This document shows, piece by piece, positions 23,883 to 31,605 of a stretch of 64,000 nucleotides of DNA (position 1 is its first letter; the number at the start of each line of letters is the position of its first letter). This DNA comes from Chitinophaga sp. CB10 (GTDB taxonomy: Bacteria > Bacteroidota > Bacteroidia > Chitinophagales > Chitinophagaceae). The position numbers and the translations under genes were made by a program. Below the pieces are notes generated by a model that worked only from the letters and a program-made list of their open reading frames with translations, had not been told where the DNA came from and ran no database searches. The stretch lies in NCBI GenBank assembly GCA_001870995.2, contig MLAV02000008.1, positions 1 to 64,000 of the forward strand. Direction: 5' to 3'.

Positions 23883-25547
23883 ATGGGCATACCTCAATTT
23901 CTCCGGAAAAATCAATATAGAAATCTTTTTTTACTGGGTTGGCTGGTGCTTGGGTTGCTGCAGGCCTGCTTTTCAGAGCTTTGGGACGACGAAGCTTACT
24001 ATTGGGTGTACTCCCGTCACCTGGACTGGGGGTACTTCGATCACCCTCCCATGATTGCCCTGCTGATAAAAATAGGTTACAGCTTATTTCACAATGAGCT
24101 GGGAGTACGGTTACTGGTGGTGATGCTCAACACGCTCACGCTCTGGGTAACGGCCAGGCTGCTTACCAAAGAGGATAACCGGCTGTATTACCTCATCATT
24201 GGCTCCATGGGAGCCATGCAGGTAGGTGGCATGCTGGCCGTGCCGGACGTGCCGCTGATCTTCTTTGCGGCGCTTTATTTCTGGGCTTACAAAGTGTTTG
24301 TGGACGAGCAGAGTTGGAAAAATACCTTACTGCTGGCTATTTCCATGGCGCTGATGTTTTACAGTAAATACCACGGGGTGCTGCTGGTATTTTTTACCGT
24401 ACTGTCCAACCTCAACCTGCTGCGGGTTTTCAAGTATTACGTAGCGGTGGTCATTACTACCTTATTGTTCCTGCCGCATATCATCTGGCAGTATAACCAT
24501 GGCTTCCCCTCTTTACAATATCATTTGGTAGAAAGGAATGCATCCAGCTACCACATCAGCTTTACGCTGGATTACCTCGCCGGGCAGCTCCTGTTGTTCG
24601 GACCGCTGCTGGGCTGGTTGTTGCTTTATTACGCCTTTATCTGCCCGATCCAGCATACGTTTGAAAGGGCGTTGAAATTTTCCGTGATCGGGGTGCTGGT
24701 TTTCTTTATGATCAGCACTTTCAAAGGCAGGGTAGAGGCCAACTGGACGGTGATGCTGTTTACCCCGGTTGTGATCCTCGCCCATCAAACGATCAAGCGC
24801 AAGGGGTGGAAAGGCCGGGCCTTCCTGTACAGTTTACCGGCTACCTTGTTGCTGGTGCTGGTAGTGCGCGTGTATATGGTATGGGATTTTATGCCGGGTA
24901 CGGAAATACGCCCGGAGATACACCATAACCGGGAGTGGACTTCAAAGGTGGCTGCCGCAGCGGGCGACAGGCCGGTGGTGTTCCTCAACAGCTACCAGTT
25001 GCCTTCCAAGTATATGTTTTACACCGGTCACCTTTCGTATAGCCTCAATTCCCGTTATGCGCGCCGCAGCCAGTATAACTTCTGGGATACCGAGAAGGAG
25101 CTGTGGGGCAGGGAGGTACTGGTCTTCGGGCCGAATCTGCCGATTACGGACAGTGTGGTGAGCGTGCGGGGTACCTGGGATTATTATGTAGATTCCGCCT
25201 ACTACTCCTATAACCTGATCCAGTTAAAGCCAGCCGTCACACAGTTGAAAGTGCGCCGGGGCGAGCGTTACAAACTGGTAGTGGCGCCCGAGAACCTGTA
25301 TCGACAGCCGGTGCCCATTAACTGGAAAAACGAGCCGGTGATCGGGTACGGGTTTACCACGAAAGATTCTTCCTACGCGCCGGTGAAAACACCGTTGACG
25401 CTGGCGAAGGCCATCAGCAGGCGCCTGGCAGGCATGGAGGTAATTATGCCCGACAAGCCGGGCAAATACCAGCTGAAATGCAGCGTATTTGCCGATCCAC
25501 TGCCACCTACGCACAACAGCCAGGTGATCCAGGTGATAGTAGAATAA
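23883..25547 (+). CDS. GT39-type membrane glycosyltransferase (ArnT/PMT-like)
   Basis: This encodes 554 residues. About eleven hydrophobic segments fill the first 360 residues. The first loop carries the catalytic acidic motif (ELWDDEAYYWVYS) and YFDHPPMIALLI, as in ArnT and dolichyl/undecaprenyl-phosphate-sugar mannosyltransferase-like enzymes. The C-terminal about 190 residues are a periplasmic soluble domain. It should move a sugar from a polyprenyl-phosphate donor to a lipid or protein on the periplasmic side; donor and acceptor are unknown. It shares a palindromic terminator with thiL. Confidence 0.87.
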   Translation: MGIPQFLRKNQYRNLFLLGWLVLGLLQACFSELWDDEAYYWVYSRHLDWGYFDHPPMIALLIKIGYSLFHNELGVRLLVVMLNTLTLWVTARLLTKEDNRLYYLIIGSMGAMQVGGMLAVPDVPLIFFAALYFWAYKVFVDEQSWKNTLLLAISMALMFYSKYHGVLLVFFTVLSNLNLLRVFKYYVAVVITTLLFLPHIIWQYNHGFPSLQYHLVERNASSYHISFTLDYLAGQLLLFGPLLGWLLLYYAFICPIQHTFERALKFSVIGVLVFFMISTFKGRVEANWTVMLFTPVVILAHQTIKRKGWKGRAFLYSLPATLLLVLVVRVYMVWDFMPGTEIRPEIHHNREWTSKVAAAAGDRPVVFLNSYQLPSKYMFYTGHLSYSLNSRYARRSQYNFWDTEKELWGREVLVFGPNLPITDSVVSVRGTWDYYVDSAYYSYNLIQLKPAVTQLKVRRGERYKLVVAPENLYRQPVPINWKNEPVIGYGFTTKDSSYAPVKTPLTLAKAISRRLAGMEVIMPDKPGKYQLKCSVFADPLPPTHNSQVIQVIVE

Positions 25548-25562
25548 ACGTATGATAAAATA

Positions 25563-25597
25563 AAAAAAGCGGGTACCGGCCGGTACCCGCTTTTTTC
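25563..25597. terminator. Bidirectional terminator between GT39 and thiL
   Basis: AAGCGGGTACCGGCCGGTACCCGCTT is cut here into its halves: AGCGGGTACCGG pairs with CCGGTACCCGCT, with A7 before and T6 after. It serves both convergent genes. Confidence 0.9.
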
Positions 25598-25615
25598 GTT
25601 TATGCAAGCCAGTGA

Positions 25616-26650
25616 TTATTGCTGGAAAGCGTTCCAGCCCTGGGATACGAGTTTGAATTTGTTGCCGCCCTTGGTGATGATATGGGCGCCTTCGCTGATA
25701 TCCGCCATGTAGCCGACTACGCTGATCTGTTCGTTCAGTACGATTTTATCGTAGTCCTCCTGCTTCATGGTAAAGAGTAGCTCATAATCCTCTCCGCCGC
25801 TGAGGGCGCAGGCGGTGGGATCGAGGCCGAATTTGAGGGCCATTTCCCTGCTTTCCTGGGCAATCGGAATTTTTTCCTCATAGAGTACGGCGCCGAGGTT
25901 GCTCTGTTTGCAGATATGCAGTATTTCGGAGCTGAGGCCGTCGCTAACGTCCATCATAGCGGTAGGCTTGATGTCGCTTTCTTCGAGGAACTGGATGATA
26001 TCTTTCCTGGCTTCCGGTTTCAGTTGCCGGCCGATGATGTAGGTCTGGTTTTCCAGGTCCGGCGTGAGTTTCGGGTTTTCCAGGTAGATTTTCTTCTCTC
26101 TTTCGAGTAGGGTGAGCCCGAGGTAGGCCGCGCCGAGGTCGCCGGAAACGCAGAGCAGGTCGCCTTTTTGGGCGGTGCTGCGTTTCACGAATTGATCAGG
26201 GGCTACTTCTCCTATAGCGGTTACGCTGATAATCAGCCCCTTATGGGAGTTGCTGGTATCTCCGCCGATGAGGTCCACCCCGTATTTTTCGCAGGCGGCA
26301 TATACGCCTTCATAGAATTCGTTCAGGGCTTCCAGTGAGAACCGGTTGGAGAAGGCGATGTTCATGGTGATCTGGGTAGGCGTAGCGTTCATCGCGTAGA
26401 TGTCCGATAGGTTCACTACCACTGATTTATAGCCCAGGTGTTTCATGGGCACGTACATGAGGTCGAAGTGGATGCCTTCCACGAGCATGTCCGTACTGAT
26501 CACCGTTTGTTTGCCGAAATGGTCGATCACGGCGCCATCGTCGCCAACGCCGAGGACGGTGCTGGCATTCTGGATTTCTATGTTCCGGGTGAGATAGTCG
26601 ATTAGGCCAAACTCACCGAGGTCGTTGATTTCTGTTCTTTCCTGTTCCAT
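25616..26650 (-). CDS. thiL: Thiamine-monophosphate kinase
   Basis: This encodes 344 residues. ThiL phosphorylates thiamine phosphate to thiamine pyrophosphate. Signatures are GVGDDGAVI near residue 35, STDMLVEGIHFD, GYKSVVVNLSDIYAMNATP and the Mg-binding GGDTSNS, then MMDVSDGL and SGGEDYELLFT. It lies 2 bases downstream of the inositol-monophosphatase-type gene on the same strand, so the two share a transcript. No TPP riboswitch is apparent upstream. korB, whose product needs thiamine pyrophosphate, lies a few kb away. Confidence 0.94.
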   Translation of the reverse strand: MEQERTEINDLGEFGLIDYLTRNIEIQNASTVLGVGDDGAVIDHFGKQTVISTDMLVEGIHFDLMYVPMKHLGYKSVVVNLSDIYAMNATPTQITMNIAFSNRFSLEALNEFYEGVYAACEKYGVDLIGGDTSNSHKGLIISVTAIGEVAPDQFVKRSTAQKGDLLCVSGDLGAAYLGLTLLEREKKIYLENPKLTPDLENQTYIIGRQLKPEARKDIIQFLEESDIKPTAMMDVSDGLSSEILHICKQSNLGAVLYEEKIPIAQESREMALKFGLDPTACALSGGEDYELLFTMKQEDYDKIVLNEQISVVGYMADISEGAHIITKGGNKFKLVSQGWNAFQQ

Positions 26651-26652
26651 AA

Positions 26653-27423
26653 CTATTTCCCGTTTACAAGGTCTTGCAATGCCTGATGGATATGGCCGTT
26701 GGTGGCCAGGATGGTCTTCTGGTAGGGCGAATACCGGTTACCGCTGAAGTCGGTTACTTTACCGCCGGCTTCTTCCACGATGAGGAATCCCGCGGCGGAA
26801 TCCCATGCCTGCAGGTGGTGTTCGTAGAACCCGTCGAAACGGCCGCAGGCTACCCAGCAGAGGTCGATAGCTGCGGAGCCGAGCCGGCGTACTGGCAGGC
26901 CCTGTTTGATGATCCTTTCAAACACTACCATGGGGTTGTTCAGGGAGTCTTCCCACTTATAGGGGAAGCCCGTCACCAGGAGGCACTGGTTAAAGTTGCC
27001 GTTTTTGGATACCTGGATAGGTTTATCGTTCAGGGTGGCGCCTTTACCTTTTTCCGCCACGAAAAGTTCGTTCATGAAGGGGTTATACACCGCGCCGAGT
27101 ATCATTTCGCCGTCTTTTTCCACGCCGATGGACACGCAGCAGAGGGGTACTCCGTTGGCGAAGTTTACGGTGCCGTCAATGGGGTCGATGATCCATTTGA
27201 TATTGGATTCGGACGGGATGACGCCTGTTTCTTCCGCGAGGATAAAATGATCGGGGAAAGCGCCGTGAATCACTTCAATGATGGCTTTTTCCGATTTCTT
27301 ATCCGCTTCGGTAACGAGGTCGTTCAGGGAGCTTTTGCTGCTCACCTCAAAAGGGCCGTTAAAATATTGTTGCAGTATTTTTCCGCCGGCTTCAGTAGCT
27401 TTGAGCAAGGTTGCTTTTAACAT
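26653..27423 (-). CDS. suhB: Inositol-monophosphatase family protein
   Basis: This encodes 256 residues with the Li+-sensitive phosphatase fold. Metal and phosphate sites are visible in LAEETG (Glu of motif 1), DPIDGTVNFANG and WDSAAGFLIVEEAGG. Members dephosphorylate myo-inositol phosphate or related substrates; SuhB also acts on rRNA transcription in E. coli. The exact substrate here is not decided by sequence. It is first in a two-gene unit with thiL. A TACCTTTG box (27428-27435 on the minus strand) sits only a few bases before the start, which would give an almost leaderless mRNA. Confidence 0.88.
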   Translation of the reverse strand: MLKATLLKATEAGGKILQQYFNGPFEVSSKSSLNDLVTEADKKSEKAIIEVIHGAFPDHFILAEETGVIPSESNIKWIIDPIDGTVNFANGVPLCCVSIGVEKDGEMILGAVYNPFMNELFVAEKGKGATLNDKPIQVSKNGNFNQCLLVTGFPYKWEDSLNNPMVVFERIIKQGLPVRRLGSAAIDLCWVACGRFDGFYEHHLQAWDSAAGFLIVEEAGGKVTDFSGNRYSPYQKTILATNGHIHQALQDLVNGK

Positions 27424-27510
27424 GCGGCAAAGGTAAATATCAATTACGAAATAGTGATGGCTTAAATGTCTCCCACAAAGGGGTAATTCGCAAATCGTAA
27501 TAATATTCGA

Positions 27511-27518
27511 TATTTTTG
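27511..27518 (+). promoter_or_regulatory. Candidate -7 element of the GH3-type gene
   Basis: TATTTTTG matches TAnnTTTG 20 bases before the GH3 start. A clear TTG at the correct distance is not visible. Confidence 0.35.
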
Positions 27519-27537
27519 CAGTTCAATTGAAAAATTA

Positions 27538-29076
27538 ATGGCCATTATAGGAAATCTTATTTCCAGGTCGCTGAGGATCAGGAAAAAGTTTACATTCAAG
27601 TTAGGCACACCGCGGCAATACCAGCTGCAGGTGTTACATCGATTGCTGGAGAAGGCCAAGGACACCGAATTCGGACGCCATTATCAGTTCCAGGAGATAC
27701 TGGACAACCCAAACTTTATAGGGCAGTATAAGGAAAAGGTACCTGTGCACAACTACACCAAAATGCATAAAGAGTGGTGGTATAAGTGCCTGGAAGGAGT
27801 GGAAAATGTGAGCTGGCCCGAGAAAATTAAATATTTCGCGCTGAGTTCCGGGACTTCTGAATCCGCCAGTAAACATATTCCGGTTACTAAGGATATGTTA
27901 AAAACGGTAAAAAAAGTGGGCGTGAAGCAGCTGTATTCCATGGCTAACTTCAATATTCCACCGAGATCCTACGAAAAAGGGATCCTTATGCTGGGTGGTA
28001 CCACTTCACTTTACGAAAAAGGGGACTATTACGAAGGGGATATGAGCGGCATCCAGGCCAAGAATATTCCCCGCTGGTTTCGCCGTTTTTATAAGCCGGG
28101 CGGTAAAATTTCCCGTAAGCCCAACTGGGAGCAGCGTATCAAGCTAATTGTACGCAAGGCGCCGCAGTGGGATGTGGGCACCGTTTGCGGGGTACCTGCC
28201 TGGGTGCAGATTGTGCTGGAAGAAATTATCAAATACCATGGGGTGAAGCATATCCATGAGATATGGCCTAACCTGGCGATATATATTCACGGGGGCGTAT
28301 CTTTTGAGCCATACCGGGAGAGTTTCCAGAAGCTGCTCGGCAAGCCGATCACCTTCATTGAAACGTATATGGCCTCCGAGGGCTCCTTTGGATTCCAGGC
28401 CCGCCCCGGCACCAGGGGTATTAAGCTGGTGCTGAATGCCGGCATCTTCTACGAGTTTATTCCGTTTAACGAGGAAAACTTTGATGCAGAGGGCGAAGTG
28501 AAGCCGAATCCTAAATCTTACATGATCAACGAGGTGGTGGAAGATGTGGAGTACGCGGTGATGCTTTCCACCTGTGCGGGCGCGTGGCGTTACCTCATCG
28601 GGGACGTGGTGAAGTTCACTTCCGTGAAGGAGCATGAAATTGTGATTGTAGGCCGTACCAAGCAGTTCCTCAGTCTTTGCGGGGAGCATATGAGTATCGA
28701 TAACATGAACCGTGCGATCGATACCGTGCAGAAGAAGCTGGGTATTACCATCAGAGAATTTACTGTGGCAGGGTTCCCTTACGAGAACCTGTTTGCGCAC
28801 CGCTGGTATATTGGAACAGACAGTGTGAACGTAGATGCCGCCAAAGTGCGGGAAATCATTGATCAGACGCTTGCGGAGGTCAACGATGACTATGCCGTGG
28901 AAAGAACATCTGCGCTGAAAGAAGTGTTTGTAGAGGTATTGCCGAACGATGTGTTTATTGATTACCTCCGTTGCAAGGGCAAGGAAGGGGCGATGAACAA
29001 ATTCCCGAGAGTGCTGAAAGGCGAGAAGCTGAAGGACTGGGAAAAATTTCTTGAGGGAAAAACCGTTAAGCAATAA
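27538..29076 (+). CDS. GH3-family acyl-adenylating enzyme
   Basis: This encodes 512 residues. The GH3 family, known from plant auxin and jasmonate conjugating enzymes, adenylates a carboxylic acid and transfers it to an amino acid. Here the ATP-binding SSGTSESASKHIP motif (about residues 102-114) and the YMASEGSFGFQ segment that holds the acyl substrate are visible, followed by the GDVVKFTS motif and a mobile C-terminal domain. Bacterial homologues are widespread in Bacteroidetes with no assigned substrate. It is divergent from suhB-thiL and followed 31 bases later by a LysE-type exporter, which could export a conjugate, though that is speculation. Confidence 0.88.
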   Translation: MAIIGNLISRSLRIRKKFTFKLGTPRQYQLQVLHRLLEKAKDTEFGRHYQFQEILDNPNFIGQYKEKVPVHNYTKMHKEWWYKCLEGVENVSWPEKIKYFALSSGTSESASKHIPVTKDMLKTVKKVGVKQLYSMANFNIPPRSYEKGILMLGGTTSLYEKGDYYEGDMSGIQAKNIPRWFRRFYKPGGKISRKPNWEQRIKLIVRKAPQWDVGTVCGVPAWVQIVLEEIIKYHGVKHIHEIWPNLAIYIHGGVSFEPYRESFQKLLGKPITFIETYMASEGSFGFQARPGTRGIKLVLNAGIFYEFIPFNEENFDAEGEVKPNPKSYMINEVVEDVEYAVMLSTCAGAWRYLIGDVVKFTSVKEHEIVIVGRTKQFLSLCGEHMSIDNMNRAIDTVQKKLGITIREFTVAGFPYENLFAHRWYIGTDSVNVDAAKVREIIDQTLAEVNDDYAVERTSALKEVFVEVLPNDVFIDYLRCKGKEGAMNKFPRVLKGEKLKDWEKFLEGKTVKQ

Positions 29077-29107
29077 ACGAACAAACCAGGACCAGGAACA
29101 TTAAAGC

Positions 29108-29746
29108 ATGACAGCAGCAATTGTAGCGGGACTAGGACTGGGGCTATTTTTATCATTATCGGTAGGCCCGGTAATATTCGCCATTATCAAATACAGCATC
29201 AATAATGGTTTTAAGGCAGGTATCAGTTTTGCGCTGGGCGTGTCTTTCAGCGATGCCCTGTTTGTGACTGTCGGCAACCTCTCCACTGCATTTATCACCG
29301 GCCTGGAAGGGTATAACCGTACCATCGGTATCTGTGGCGGGATCCTGCTGATAGGAATGGGGCTGTATGCATTGATCTTCAAAAAGGTCAGGATCAGTAC
29401 CGGGGAAGAGAAGCCGGAGATGTTCCGTACCCACGATTACCTGAAGATATGGCTGGCTGGCTTTTTAATGAATACCCTCAACCCGGGGGTGATCATCTTC
29501 TGGCTGCCGGTATGCATTGCCTCCAGCGCTACGCCGGTAGCTTACCGGATTGTGATGTATGTGACCTGCCTGGCGTTGGTACTTTCCGCCGATATCCTGA
29601 AAGTATTTGTGGCGGATAAGATCCGGCATAAGCTCACGCTCACCAATGTCATCTGGCTAAACCGGATTGCGGGATCGAGCATGGTGATTTTCGGGCTGGT
29701 GTTGCTGTACCAGGTGACTTTCGGCGTCGGGCCTATGGGGCACTAA
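29108..29746 (+). CDS. LysE/RhtB-family exporter
   Basis: This encodes 212 residues with about six hydrophobic segments. The opening GLGLGLFLSLSVGPVIFA and the NGFKAGISFALGVSFSD loop match LysE/RhtB transporters, which export amino acids or related small molecules across the inner membrane by proton exchange. WLAGFLMNTLNPGVIIFWL is the conserved proline segment of the second half. It lies 31 bases after the GH3-type gene. The substrate is unknown. A strong terminator follows about 125 bases downstream. Confidence 0.9.
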   Translation: MTAAIVAGLGLGLFLSLSVGPVIFAIIKYSINNGFKAGISFALGVSFSDALFVTVGNLSTAFITGLEGYNRTIGICGGILLIGMGLYALIFKKVRISTGEEKPEMFRTHDYLKIWLAGFLMNTLNPGVIIFWLPVCIASSATPVAYRIVMYVTCLALVLSADILKVFVADKIRHKLTLTNVIWLNRIAGSSMVIFGLVLLYQVTFGVGPMGH

Positions 29747-29870
29747 CTGCATAGGGCGGCTGTTTGGGCATTGGCAGCCGGCAGGGCTGGCATGCGCTGT
29801 GAACGGGCATATACAGCAAGGCTACCTTAGATCTTTCTCCCCCCAATAATAAAATATTTACCATAAAAAA

Positions 29871-29901
29871 AAGGCGCTGCGGATCCCCGCGGCGCCTTTT
29901 T
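29871..29901. terminator. Bidirectional terminator between the LysE-type gene and korB
   Basis: GGCGC-t-GCGG pairs with CCGC-g-GCGCC around ATCC, with A8 on the left and T5 on the right. Confidence 0.85.
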
Positions 29902-29921
29902 GATATTATGAAATAAAGCAG

Positions 29922-30956
29922 TTACCTGATGGTCCAGGTTTCGTTACCTGCGAAGAGTTTATCAAGGTTTCCGGGGCCTTTGCGCTCGAGCACGTCGGCC
30001 AGCTGGAAAGACATGATGTCTTCGTAGGTAGGACGGTGCGCCTGGTAGAACACACCGAAAGGACGGGGTAAGTGTCCTTCAACACGAGGATCATCGAACA
30101 TGCGGGTAAGCAGTTGCGCTTTCAGGAAGTCGTTTTCGTCGTGGATCCAGAGATCGTCCGCACTGAAATCCGCGCCGAGTTCCACCACAACGGGTTTCAG
30201 GCCGTCGAAGCGGATACCTTTGTTTTTCTGGGCGCCGAAGATCAGCGGTTTGCCCTGTTCCACAAAGATGGTTTCATCGCCTTTGGTCGACTTCTCTGTA
30301 AATACTTCAAACGCGCCATCATTAAAGATGTTACAGTTCTGGTAGATTTCCAGGAAGGACGCGCCTTTGTGGGCGTGGCTGCGTTTGAGCATTTCCTGGA
30401 GGTGTTTAGGATCGCGGTCCATACTGCGGGCAATAAAGGTCGCATCCGCGCCCAGGGCCAGCGCCATTGGGTTAAACGGATGGTCGATACTACCGAAAGG
30501 AGTGGACTTGGTCACTTTATTTTCCTCTGATGTAGGGGAGTACTGGCCTTTGGTCAACCCGTAAATCTGGTTGTTAAAGAGCATGACGTTTACATCAAAG
30601 TTGCGGCGGAGCAGGTGAATGGTGTGGTTGCCGCCGATGGAGAGGCCGTCCCCGTCGCCGGTAACGATCCATACGCTCAGTTCAGGGCGGGCAGCCTTGA
30701 GGCCGGACGCGATGGCCGTAGCGCGACCATGGATCGAGTGCATACCGTAGGTGTTCATGTAATACGGGAAGCGGGAAGAACACCCGATACCGGATACGAT
30801 CACAATATTTTCGCGGGGCACGCCCAGTGCAGGCATGATGGTTTGAACCTGTTTTAATATAGAGTAGTCACCGCAGCCCGGGCACCAGCGCACTTCCTGG
30901 TCGGTGGCAAAGTCTTTAGCCGTTAAGGTCTGCGGAGCTATAGTTGCTGTTGACAT
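29922..30956 (-). CDS. korB: 2-oxoacid:ferredoxin oxidoreductase beta subunit
   Basis: This encodes 344 residues. The beta subunit binds thiamine pyrophosphate and, with an alpha/gamma chain, oxidatively decarboxylates a 2-oxoacid (2-oxoglutarate in KorAB) to acyl-CoA with ferredoxin reduction. Signatures are VRWCPGCGDYSIL (cluster-ligating cysteines), SGIGCSSRFPYYMNTYG, HGRATAIASGLK and the TPP-Mg motif GDGDGLSIGGNH with FNNQIYGLTKGQ. The alpha subunit gene normally lies directly upstream; here the upstream gene is an AhpD-like protein, so the partner must be elsewhere in the genome. Confidence 0.93.
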   Translation of the reverse strand: MSTATIAPQTLTAKDFATDQEVRWCPGCGDYSILKQVQTIMPALGVPRENIVIVSGIGCSSRFPYYMNTYGMHSIHGRATAIASGLKAARPELSVWIVTGDGDGLSIGGNHTIHLLRRNFDVNVMLFNNQIYGLTKGQYSPTSEENKVTKSTPFGSIDHPFNPMALALGADATFIARSMDRDPKHLQEMLKRSHAHKGASFLEIYQNCNIFNDGAFEVFTEKSTKGDETIFVEQGKPLIFGAQKNKGIRFDGLKPVVVELGADFSADDLWIHDENDFLKAQLLTRMFDDPRVEGHLPRPFGVFYQAHRPTYEDIMSFQLADVLERKGPGNLDKLFAGNETWTIR

Positions 30957-31022
30957 TAGAATGGATTAAATATATGTTTTATATAGAATGTAAAGTTACG
31001 ACAGATCGCCGGAAAATGCGTA

Positions 31023-31367
31023 TCACTGCGCCGTCAATTCTTCCCAATATTCGGCGGCCCGGCGGGTGTGCGGGATAACGATGGTACCGCCCACGATATT
31101 GGCCACTGCAAAGATCTCGTACATTTCCTCCGTGGTGATCCCCTGTTCATAGCATTTGCCGAGGTGGTATTTGATACAATCATCGCAACGCAGCACCATC
31201 GACGCCACCAGGCCCAGCATTTCCTTTGTTTTCGTGCTCAGCGCGCCTTCCGCATAGGTGTTGGTATCCAGGTTGAATAAGCGGTTGATCACCTTGTTTT
31301 GCTTGCCCAGGATTACGTCGTTCATCTTAGCCCTGTACTCATTAAACTCCTCGATGGCTTTCCCCAT
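31023..31367 (-). CDS. AhpD/carboxymuconolactone-decarboxylase-like protein
   Basis: This encodes 114 residues, an all-helical CMD domain. The redox pair is in LRCDDCIKYHLGKCYEQG (CxxC with a nearby His), as in AhpD-like peroxidase reductants. It lies 66 bases upstream of korB on the same strand; co-transcription is likely, and a role protecting the oxygen-sensitive oxidoreductase is an inference. The start ATG at 31367 is preceded by an AT-rich leader with a TATATTTG box (31430-31437, minus strand). Confidence 0.85.
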   Translation of the reverse strand: MGKAIEEFNEYRAKMNDVILGKQNKVINRLFNLDTNTYAEGALSTKTKEMLGLVASMVLRCDDCIKYHLGKCYEQGITTEEMYEIFAVANIVGGTIVIPHTRRAAEYWEELTAQ

Positions 31368-31605
31368 ATATATGCTGTTTTATAATGTGATAAAATTTAT
31401 TCCAGGCATTAAAGCTATGAAAGGATTTACAAATATAGATTAATCTACTGGTTAAGTAGACTGTTTGGCCTATAACCTGTATTTATGCATCATAACCAAA
31501 AGTTATAACAACCCGGAATGGCTCCAAAAAAAGCCTATTAAATTAATAGACTATTTGTATATTGATTAGATACAAACCCACATAGACCAACAATCTGAAT
31601 CTGTT

